Assembly: GCF_020085105.1 (NCBI RefSeq)
Contig: NC_058051.1
Coordinates: 125,001 to 189,000 of the forward strand
From: Siniperca chuatsi
Taxonomy: Eukaryota > Chordata > Actinopteri > Centrarchiformes > Sinipercidae
DNA: 64,000 nucleotides
Direction: 5' to 3'
A program made the position numbers and the translations under genes. Position 1 is the stretch's first letter. Every line of letters begins with the position of its first letter. Positions 10,727 through 22,700 of this stretch are shown piece by piece. Under the pieces are notes generated by a model. The model worked only from the letters and a program-made list of their open reading frames with translations. It was not told the DNA's origin and searched no databases.

Positions 10727-13700
10727 TTACTTGCTGTGGTGGAGGTACTGCTGCGTGAACATGTTGAGCTCGCTGTCCAGCCAGCCCGCCTTGTTCCTAA
10801 CACAACCAAACACACACACACACACACGTCAGTAATATCCACACAGACAAATGACAACAGCTGTACTGTCTCAGCAGGCACACGTCAGGTTTTCATGTTA
10901 AACTAAAACCTGAGGCCAGCTTCTTCAGATGTATCCACCCTTCCCTCCGTTTTTACAAAGCTCCATTTTTAGGAGTTGTTGTTTTAGCTCAGTGTGGACG
11001 GAGAGAAGATATATTTTCTAATGTATCTGGTTTAAGGCCGTGACACACTGTGATTTAGAGCATAAGCATAGTGAAGTCTTTGGTCGTCAATCCACAACAG
11101 TGGTCACAGAGTCAAAACTTTAGCACCAAAATCCCACTGTGACTGCTGCGACGAGCCACCAATCAGAATAAACCACAGTTGTGAATGAAGTCAGAAAACA
11201 GCGCCGGGGTTTTGGCCAAAGCCTGTTTTTTGCTGCATTTCTAAACTTTCTAGAGTGGTGCGGGTGTACGATGTGTCTCTTCTTCCATATTTTACCTTCT
11301 TCCATTGTGGCAACTACGTACTATTGACCAGACATTAATCACACCATGTGACGTGCCTCAAACACTGATGTCATACAGTCTGACACAGACCTGGAGGATC
11401 CCACAGTGTCAGTCTGAACACCACACACAGGTGGAGCTCCTCTTCACGGCTCTGGGGTTCATATGTTTACAGTGAATTACAGCCGTCCGAACTGCCTCTG
11501 TGCTACATAAATAAACTTGCCTTACAGTACGGGAGCTGGTGTACGTTACAGAGCAGGAGGAAACCCGGTGACTTCAAACCTTTAACAGTTAACGTGTTCT
11601 TTTATGTCGTCCCACCGCAGAGCTTTTACAGGCATGATGCTCCGCCACCACTCAAACACGTAGTTCTTGCACACTCGTCCTGCTGTCTGGTTGTTTGTAT
11701 ATGTACAGTACGCTGAGTGTGGTGAGGGTCTTACCGCAGCAGCTTAGCTTTGCTCTGCAGGCTGTCCAGCAGCTCGATCTTGCTGTTCATGTCAGTGATT
11801 TCGTCCTCCAGGTTCTGACGGGTGACGTCCACCTGCTGGCAGAGCTGAGCAAACACACCGGCCAACTCCCTGATAACCAGAGACAGCAGGGACACAAACG
11901 GGTTGGAAAACATTAGAGCAACGAAGAGTTCACTGGTTGGCATTTCATGTTAAAATAAAGTTGTGTTGTTCACTGTCTTCTTTCACATCACTCATGAAAC
12001 TGACACGAGTGCGCTGCGGTGCAGAGTAACGCCTGTGTAACTGTAACTGTGTGTGTGGTGAACATGCTCACTGCTGGACTTGGTGGCTGCAGTTGGATCC
12101 GGTGTAGCTGACGATGAGCTGCAGCTTCTCGCTGGCGTAGTCCACAAACTGTCTCTTGAAGGCTCTCTCCTTGGCCTTGGTGGTCCAGGTGAGTCGCTCG
12201 TAGATGTAGAGGAGCCCGTACAGACCCACTGACAGGGCGATCAGACGCCAGCCCACTGCCTTCCAGATCTGCACAGACCAACACACCTTTAAGTTATCTA
12301 GTCTGGAGTCTTCATGATGTCGGAAGACGCAATAAAAACATACAGGATCAAATTCACATCAACAAATCTACAGTCAGGACTCCTGTATCATATATATATA
12401 TAAAATTCTTATTTATATCCTGTTTTCTTTGCTGAATCATTATTTTGATCAGTGAATATCTAAACAAAAAATGTAACTCAAGGTCCACTCACAAGCTTTT
12501 GCCAGGACTTTCAACCACATCTCACTTTTTGATAAATGGTAAATGGTTATATTCATATACAAGGTCTTTGCCACGCAGGGTGCTGGCCAACCATCGGGAG
12601 CAATTTGGGGTTCAGTGTCTTGCCCAAGGACACTGCGACACGTGGACTGGATTGAACCGCCAACCCTGTGATCAGCAGACGATCCGCTCTACCTGCTGAG
12701 CCACAGCCACAGACGCCTTTCGCCTTTCACCAAAATGCTTTATTCTTTATTATTCACATTTCATTCACATCTGATCGTGTGTGTGTGTGTGTGTGTGTGT
12801 CCTTACCACGCCGCCAACCACGAGGACGCCCATGGAAGTACGGGAGGTAAGGGAGGCAAGACCGGTCACCATGGAGACCATCAGCTCCTCCTGGGTCATG
12901 GAGCTTTGTGGGAACGGAGGCATGCTGGTGCTGACCGGAGTCAGGGCCAGGGGCCGGGGGACCTGCAGGGACAGCACAGAGACCGGCACGACTGTTATCG
13001 CCGGCGTCACCTCGTCGTACGTTAGGTCATTTAGTTACATGATAATTAGGCTGCTAATATGAAAAGCATCTGACGAGTGATTTACGAGTACAGAACATTC
13101 AAAGGGACGACTGTACAGAAACGTACAGAGGAACATAAATATATACTATATACTAGGGATGAGCGAGTACACCATTATCTGTATCCGTTCAATCAACTAA
13201 ACTATCTGTATCCATACTCAGAAAGGGCGGGCTTACACGGGACATGGGTGGGGCTTACACCTGAAGTGGGCGGGGTTAACCTGACCACATTAATTTAAGC
13301 CTGAAATTGATATGGGTTGATCAGAAATTGCTATATTTATTAGAAAACTATTTACACGACAGCCACAGTTTTAAATAAAAGTTGCTATATTTACGAGTAC
13401 AGACCGGATACTCGCTCAACCCTACTATAGACTATTACTGTTTATTCTTTCTCAGGCCAAAAAGAGTGAGACCTGACAACTAAGATGTTCACAGATCAGA
13501 AAGGAATAAACAAGGCTTCAAATACTGACTCGAGAGATTCAACAAATAGACAAAGAAAATGTAATAAATACATGAATATTTCACCTCAGCCCTAATGGTT
13601 TACTGAGGAAATCTAAGTGTTTTATGTACTGTTCTCCATTACACAACGACCTCATGCAAAAAACTAATTTACAATTTGTGATTCATTCCTAAATAACATG

Positions 13701-16700
13701 TACAAGTGATTTAAAGGTGCAGCGTGGAGGATTTAGCAGCCTCTAGTGGTGAAACTGCAGTTTGCAGCCATGTGAACACCGCTCGCCTCGCCCTCCCCTT
13801 CCAAGTGTGGAGGAGAAACTACGGTGGCCGCGAAACTCATGAAAAACGCTAACGGCCCTCTGTAGAGCCGGTGTTTGGTTTGTCCGTTCTGGGCTACTGT
13901 AGAAACATGGCGGTGCAACATGGCGGTCTCCGTGGAAGCGGACCCGCTCCCTCTGTAGATATAAAGGCTGATTCTAAGGTGACGAAAACACAACAGTTCT
14001 TATTTTCAGGTGATTAAACACTGATGAAAACATACTAACAAATATTATATTCCATTTCTGGCGATAGATCCTCCCAAATGTTTCATACTGGACCTTTAAG
14101 AGAACTTGTCTCATTCGCCAATTTCGTCATATTTAACAAAATTCAGGACCGGGTCTGTCACACAAGTCACATACAGGAGGAAAAAGTCCTGTTTGTGACA
14201 TATGAGACTTCATAATAATTAATAATGCCTTAAAAGGTTCTTCTAGTAGCGCTTTGGAGCACTTTATTTATGATTATGTGTTTGTCTACGTGCACAATGC
14301 ACATTCCTGCCAATGGTGTCCCACTATTCCTCTGTCCTACAGGTGTGCCAGCAAAGGCAGGAGAGAAGAAGACTGCTAGCTAGTCAACACTGATGTAAAC
14401 AATGCAGGTTTCAAACTTTGAAGAAAAATGCATTCAACACGTTTGTTAGAGCTCAAGGATTCACACAATGACTTTTGATGACACTCAATGTTAACTTTTG
14501 TTTGTTTACAATAAAACTCTGTATCAAAGCTTTAATAAGAATGAATTTGGAGATTAAAAAGTTGCAAATATCAACTAGAATAAAAACATAAAACAAAACA
14601 AATTAATGTAATGTGCTGCCAGTTTACTGAGAGGTTCGACAGCAGGTTTATTGTGCAGCAGCTGCCGCAGGTCTGTTATAACGCCGAGCAGTGTAACAAC
14701 AGCCGATAGGGGCATGTATTGTGTAATCCACATCCTCTTGACCCTAACCCACTTAAGTGGTGGACCACCTTTTCTTGGGACCACTATGGGATTTAGAGAG
14801 TTCGGTCGAGACCTGCTCTGTTTGAAAAGTGCAATGAGATAACTTCTGTTATGAATTGACGCTATATAAATAAAACTGAATTGAATTGAATTCTTTAGAG
14901 ACATTCTTTGTCATCTAATGAGACAACTGTAAAAACATTTATTTCTGTCACAGTGGCGGCTGGTGGAAAATCTTCTAGGTAGGGCTGTGCCACATCCGGT
15001 CAATTTCAGCAAACATCCCAGAATGATTTAATGCAAAAAAGTGAAGGTATCAAAAAGGAATTCCTACTTTGCACTTGTATAAATATTTAACAATTGTTTT
15101 ATTCCAACATAAAATAAAGTAACGCCTTGACAAACACATCAGTGCATCTTATTTTGGTCACCCACACAGGCGAATTCAGTATAATATAAAACATATAATA
15201 GAAAATGGTTATTTCTTGAGATTTCTTGTTTTGTTGGGGAAACCAACTGGGAGGCAAAGATCAGGAGAAGTAAACATGAAGTGCAGTTAGTGGTGTTAAG
15301 TTGGTATTCAGACACTTGAAAGGTCAGAAGCATGGGAGTCCGGTGCTCTGAGGTGTAGAGATAGTAAACTCCAGCAAACTTCTGCTCTAAAACTCTCTCA
15401 CAAGTGAATTAAATTGAATTATACTCAATTACTGTGTTTCCTCACGGCGATCCTGTGGCCGCCGTCCAGCTGCGTAGCGATGTTCACTCTGCATCGCATA
15501 CGCTGCTTCCCTTTCTCGCTAACCTGCCGTCTGACTGTGAGGTCAGGTTGATCTGGGAGATAAAACAATCTCCCTTTTCGGATTAGATTTGAGGGCGCTG
15601 ATTGGCAAAATTTTATGTCATACGTTCATATCTTTAGCTAAACTGCTGCTCAGACCCGCCTCCTGTGGGCGATTTCTCCATCGCCCCAGAGCTGCTGAGA
15701 CCTGCAGACAGGCGGAGGGGGCGTGTAGGAAAAGCATTTATGTTGGCAAATGATTTTCTATCATATTTTACACATATTACTGGGTGCACCCCGTATTTCA
15801 AACACACAAATATTGACAATGTTTATTATTATTATTATTATTATTATTAAGGGTTTTTTTGTGGCTCAGGGAGGGCGGGACCCTAGCGCCCTCTATTGGC
15901 CAGCTGCCACCGAGTGCGGCTTTGTGATAACAAGCCACTGACAGATTTCCAACAGCAGGGCTTGAAGCTCCTCAGTGTGGAGGTTTCTTTTATGAATGAA
16001 ACTTGACCACAAAGTGGAGTGGAACAGGCAGCCTTATGTGGTAATTTAGGGACTATGAATATGAAAACGATTCAGCAAGTGGCATTCATCAAACTGAAAC
16101 GAGAGATTTACGTCAAGTTTGTGCAGTTTAAAGGGTTTGCTGAATCTAACTTGAAACATTTGTACGAGCACACCTCACAGAAAATAAGAGGTTTAGGAGA
16201 AGAATATGAAAATGTTCCTGCATAAGGCCCACTGTGTTTTGAGTCCATTATGGATGCCATCTGCCAAAATAAGCTCTTCAGGGACAAATATTCTTCATCT
16301 AGACCCTTTCAGCATACTATAAATCTGCTCAGTCTCAGTCACACTGGTCTGGAAGAGGGGGTTTATGTTCCTGAAGGTGTTACCTGGTCGTTGTAGCCCA
16401 TGAGGGCCCGCCGGGTGTTCTTGGGCCCCAGGAAGCGGTTGACCAGCATGGTCCAGCCCAGAGAGAAGTGGAAGCCGATGTCCTCCTGAAAGTCACTGCA
16501 GAGCTTGTCACAGGCCAGGTCATAACTGAGGCTGAAGCACTGACGAGGAACCAGCTTGTCTACCTGCTCTCTGACCGGGCTGGGCAGCAGAGGCTTCAGA
16601 CCCTCTGCACACACACAGCAAACAGTTCAGTGTGTGTGTGTCAAGATAATATATTCAGTCACAGTTTACCACAGATGTCAGTAACACACAGCGTGGCTAC

Positions 16701-19700
16701 ATACGGAAACTACAGTCATAGTAAACAGTGTAACACGCATGTAGCCAGTGGCATTATGCAGTACATGCAGTACATTAAAGCCAGTGATAACAGTAGACAG
16801 GTGGGTGTTTGTGGTCAGCTGTCTCAGGTATGTAAACAGGAGGAGTGTTACCGATCATGTCTGTCTGTGTGGCCTGCAGGGCACCGGTGATGGAGGTGGA
16901 GCACCTCTCTGACATGTTCTTGCCCAGACCCTCCTCAATGTGCCGGTGGAGCTCCTTCAACACAAGAAAAACAACCACAACAAAGAAACAGTCAAAAACA
17001 CAACCGCTGCCGTTTAGCTTCCTTACATGTACATCCACACTACCACACACTGGGCCTCATGCAAGAACAAGTTTGTCTTTTTATCCTAAACCTCTCGTAC
17101 CTTTTTCTGTCAGATTCACCAAACTCTTTTACCTGCGCAAACTTGTCATTAATCTCTGGTTTCAGCCTGATGAACACCACCTGTTCGTGACGAGGTGCGC
17201 GTTCGGGAGATTTCTTCATTACCATAATCGATGCCCCTAAAACGTCCACATACGGCTGCCTGATCTGCTCTGTTTGTGGGCAAGTTTCATTCATAAAAAT
17301 GTTCCTAAAGAATAAGAAGAAGTGTTTCCGCTGCTGGAAATCAGCAGAGAGATTTAGCGTCTAGTGTCAGAGGACCCAAAACAATTAGGAAATATTAATG
17401 ATAGAGCTGCCAACGACACGTCATCAGAGCAGAGCTGCACTGTGGCAGAAACCCAGAGGGAACCATGTAACATGCAGTTAGACGCTACAAATCGCTTCAA
17501 AGTGGTCCGTGACTTAGATGGGCTGAGGTTTAGTCTAAAAAATAAACATTAAAAATAATAAAGTAAATTTGCAGCCATGATGATGATTATATGGTGGACA
17601 AAATATTAATTTAGCATTAAGTTTCTTTTAGTTATACATTTTATTTTAGTTAATTTCAGTATTCAGAATAAGGTGTTATGACTTCAGGTCTGAGTGTCCC
17701 CGCCCCCCCGGGGGAGAGAGTCCGACTGTCTGTACACGAAACAGTACGAGAAAATTGGCGAATGCCACAAATTCTCTTAAATCGCTCGTCGAACAAATGT
17801 TTGTACGACTGGTTCCTGCACGAGGCCCAGTGACTCTAGATTAATGTGACCTGTCAGCATTGGCATTCCAACTAATAGCCTCAAGAGGGTGAATATAACA
17901 ACTGTAGGAGAGTAAGTGAAAGAATGAATGCAGAAACGAATAATCATGACAGTTGCTCAGTTGCTTCGGTCATCCATGGATCCAAGTGCTTTGTATCTCA
18001 AATACTAACCATGTAGATATAGTGCTCGAGTCGGGTTCAGGGTTAAAGTGAAAGGAGAACCGTTTTCTGTGCTTCCACTCGTCACAGATGTTAATAGAAA
18101 GGCTTAGACAGGAGCAGCATTTACATCCGGACTGCTCTTACATAACACAGATTACATGGGCTTTATACAGGTTCAGTGAGCCAACAGGAGGCCAGGGATG
18201 AGCTGTGCACTGTGCTGCATGTAGATACCAGACTGACTGTAGGAGGGTGGAAAACATTTCTGAGTGATCCTGTTGGAAGCAGGAATACTTCAGGATCACA
18301 CACATCAGAGTCATTACATTCAGGATTACACTTGTATCCTTTTTGATCTCAGACGGTCATATTTCAAGCTGATATAAATGTGACGTATCAAACCAGCTCA
18401 GGAGGTGGTCAGAACACCAAAGGAGAAATCTGGGGGAAACCGGGAGCCTCGACAGCTACGTGGACTGTGAGGAACAAACCGAGTCTAAGAGACTGAGAGG
18501 AGCAAGGATCATCTCCAACAGTTAGTGACAGATCTGTCTGGGAAATATTTACGTGTGTGTATTCAGCCATCCACTACACAGTACAGGCTCAGCTGTGTTT
18601 GTAAATCAGCTAGTGAGGGCACTTGTGCTTGAGTGTGTGTACAGGCCCCGACACAGAGTCCACAACAGATCGCCACAAACACAACAGCTGACAGACAGCT
18701 AACTGCTGACATGTTCGTACATCCTGCACCTGTGTGAGAGGAGAGGTTGTAGTGAGAACAGGGACTCCCTGTCATGGACCAGTATCAGTACTGTTCCCCC
18801 CAACAGTTTGGACTAAAGGTGCCTTTCGGACTCGAGGGTCTGAGGATAGAGGGAGTCACATGTTATAAAGCATTGTAAAGCCCCCAGAGTCAAATTTGTG
18901 ATATTAGACTATATAAATAAAAGTGGATAGTACGGACAGCACAGCAGCTGTGTGCACACTCACAGCTGGATGTGCAGAATAAAAAGTGGCAGGTGTAGTC
19001 AGCCAGAAGGCTTGGCCAAGATGTTAAACTCACGTTCTTGTAGACCTTGAGTACCACTGGTGATGGGTGGAAGTCCATGTGGAAGTCGTCCACCAGCACA
19101 TGGAGCTTCCTGATCTCCTCTGCCATGGCATTAGACACCTGAACACGAGTAGAGAGCAGGCGTGAAAACTACTTCCTGTTGAAGAGTTCCCTTCAGCTCC
19201 GTTAGAACTGAACCAGGACTGTCAGCATCTGCTAACACTTCTTTTGTGACACATGTTGAACTTTTATTTGATAAGTGAGGAAATAATTTGATCCCACGAG
19301 TCCATCGCTTCACAAATCATCACTGACATTCAGGAAGGAACTTAAAGCCCAGCTGTCCCACTGCTGAGAAGGCAGGTATGTTATGATGTCATGTTGGGGT
19401 TCACCTGTCTCTCCACCTCCTCAGTAATCTTCTTGATCTTGGCCTTACAGTCCATGGTCAACAGGTCCAACTGCTTGTCTATAAACTCCAATCGGTCCTG
19501 CCGGTCCTCTTTGGTGTCAAGGCAGTAGACCCTACACACACACACACACACACACACACAGTCTGTGCAGGGTCTGTGGGAAGGTCATGGTGCAGGTGTA
19601 GTACACCACACACACCTGACTGATATTTGATAACACTGTAAATTGTAGATGGTGTCTTTGTCACAATAAAAAAAACATTTATGTAAATTCTGTCTCCAAT

Positions 19701-22700
19701 ATTTCCACCACTGGATGAAGAGTGCTTACAGTCCTGCAGCCCAGATATGTACCAGTGTAAAGCTAACACATATGATCATCTGCCCTCAGTCTCTGGTTCA
19801 CTTACAGTCTCTGTCCATACACATGTACAATCTGCTTTTAATACCGGACTCACCTCTGCTCTTGTGCAGCGATGTGTACAGAATCCATAATGCGGCGCAG
19901 GGCTTCAGAGATCTGTTTGGCCCTCACTGTGTGCTGCTCAAACTTGGTCTTCACTGCTGACTGTGAGATACACTCCTACACACAGCAGCCACATCAGCAG
20001 ACAGGCCAACAGTCCACAACAATCCTCACATCAACTCAACAAGGAGAGATGGGCATCAATCACTGGAAACTTCACTACTTACTTAGTTACTTTGCACAGT
20101 CATTAACACACATCTATCACTCTCACCTAGAGCGTTTAGTCTAATAAGCCTAAGTTACAATAGTTATTTTTGAAAAGAAAATATGCTTGTTTGCCACGTC
20201 AGCCAAGTTACCTCTGTGTGTCCTGTACAGAGAAAGGCCCAGGACGTGTTTAGCCTAGCTTAGCACAAATACTGGAAGCAGGGAGAAACTGCGAGCCTGC
20301 CTCCATCAATGCTGGAGTGTTACTGAAGTCACAGTGATAAATAAAATGGATACCCAATTAGACCATAACTGATAGATGACCTCACTAGTATTTAAATCTG
20401 TGACCCATTAAAACCCATTAAAGTCTTATTCCTGGTTGTTACACGTACGAGGATCTTACCTCGAATCGCCTCTCGAAGTTCTGGAACTCAAACATTCGGG
20501 CTTGAAAACCTTCTGCGAGCGCTCCACCTGAAACAGGACAACACCACGTTGATACTGCAGAAACCTGCTCTCTCTGTTCGGGCTGGCTGATCATCAGTGA
20601 CCTGAGTGATCGTTTGTCTGCTCCAGCATTGTGAGATTTAATACACAGGCCATGTTATTCTGATATTCATTGAACTGCTTTACTGATTTCACACTGAATA
20701 CCGTCCCCACCTGCTTCAGGCATTCCTTGAGCCTTCTGCACACGAGCCTGGAGTACTTCCTTGGCAGAGACGAAGAAGATGCGGTCACTGGCCTGGGCTC
20801 GGTCCACCACACCCAGCTCATCCACCAGGAAATTGGTGCAGCGGTCCATATGCTGCCTGCGGACCTGACACAGCAACAACACACTTTACTGAACATGAAG
20901 TGCACCAACTATTGCAGAAGGGGAAAAAACCCACAAGGACACAGCTTCTTCATTGACAGTGCTGTCAGCTGATGTCTCTGGACAGCAGCACAAGAAGCAA
21001 TGCCACCGTCTGGATTAGTCCAGTAGTCGAGTACTTAAGCTGACCACTATCATTCAGCGCCGCAGCTGAGAGCAGCAGAGGGGCTGGAGCCTATACTCAC
21101 ATTAGGCAAGAGGCAGGGTACGCCATGGACAGGTTGCCAGGCTATCACAGGCTGACACATCAAGACAATCTAGAGTTTCCGATTACCCTGACGAACCCAG
21201 TCTTTGGACTGTGGGTTGAAAGCCACACAGGCAAAACTCTGCAGACAATGAATCCAGCCAGCCACTGTTGCCGTAACGCCACAGTGGTAACAACTGAGCC
21301 ACCAAGCTGCTGGCATAAATTTTCATTTGTGGAAAAATGAGAATCTGGGTGTAGCTGTTGGAGTATTGTGTTGCTTTCGGCCTATTCGTTCAACAACCTG
21401 TGAACGAAGCACAAACAAAATTCGGCGTCACGTCTCAGCCACAGATTGTTCTAAACCTGAGCAAATAAAACCTGACTACAGTATCAACACGGCTAGATAA
21501 CACCAGGGGACCTGAGCAGGCTTTAAACGGGCACACGGGATATTAGTCAGGGAGTGCAGAGAACTGTGGAGCAGTTCACTTCCAGCAGACCACATGGAGC
21601 GATGGGAATGGTAATACCAGTTAAGCTGTTCACGTACCTAATCTGAGGATACCGCTGAGTCAGCAGCAGGTTGATAGTGTATTACACCTCAGCACACGCA
21701 CACACACACAGGCTTTGCTCGCTCTGGGTACCAATGAACACTTTAACAAGGTCCTCTCCTCATCTTGAAGCCCAGAAAATGCTTCTCACGGGGGCCAGGA
21801 GGCAGCGGACAGCCCCGCTGTTACCCGCAGCATGGTTTTAGTTTCCGTGTGTGTTTCCAGGTGTAGGTGTGGACAGATGAAACTGACTGACCTCCTCCAT
21901 GTACTCAGGTTCTGAGGCTGAGGCGTCCCAGCGGTTGTTGAGGATGAAAATGTTGGGACTGGAGAGCCGCTCATTGACCTTGTGAAAGAAGGACTTCTCC
22001 TGTAGAAACACATCATTTACAACAGTTTGAAAGTGGAACGTACATTTAAAACATTAGCATTGCATTGGCATTTACGACAACAGTCCTGCACATTATTCCA
22101 CTTTTATCTCGACATCAACGGTTCAGTCGGTTCGAGAGCTGACTGACGGCTTCTGTCTCAAACTACAGGTCCTTCACAGACCATTAAACCTACCGACTCA
22201 ACTTAAAATGCAATCTCGGAACCCATCGGCTATCGTCTGACGACAATTTAGCCTCGGAGATCCGGATAACGGATCTCCAGGCCAAGACTTCCGTGCGGCG
22301 GCCATCGTTTACAGCCGATTAGCCATCTCGAAGCACAGCGGCTTGAATGCGGATACATTTTAAAAAAGCTAATAAAAAGCTAATCTCTAGGCTTCCGAGA
22401 CTGCATTTGCTCTCCACACGGACCGGCATGCAACCAAAGCCCGCTCAAACACGACTGGTCAATACTACGCGCACTACATACGGAAACCAGAGCGCCTACA
22501 GACTCTGCATTCATACGCAGATATCTGTTTACAGAGATGACTTGACAGCGGTCACGTCTCACCGTCTGCATCAGTGTGGACTCAGAGTTCGCCACCAGAA
22601 CAAACACATCGGCATCCAGGCAGAACTTGTCGATCCAGCTGTCCAGTTCTGTGGTAACATCGATACCTGGGCTGGAGGGCGAAACAAGAAGCAGAATAAG

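Noticed and set aside
12530-12712. tRNA gene
   Set aside because: A- and B-box-like motifs are present but embedded in a SINE with a non-tRNA tail and a diverged cloverleaf; a second copy exists at 62.5 kb.
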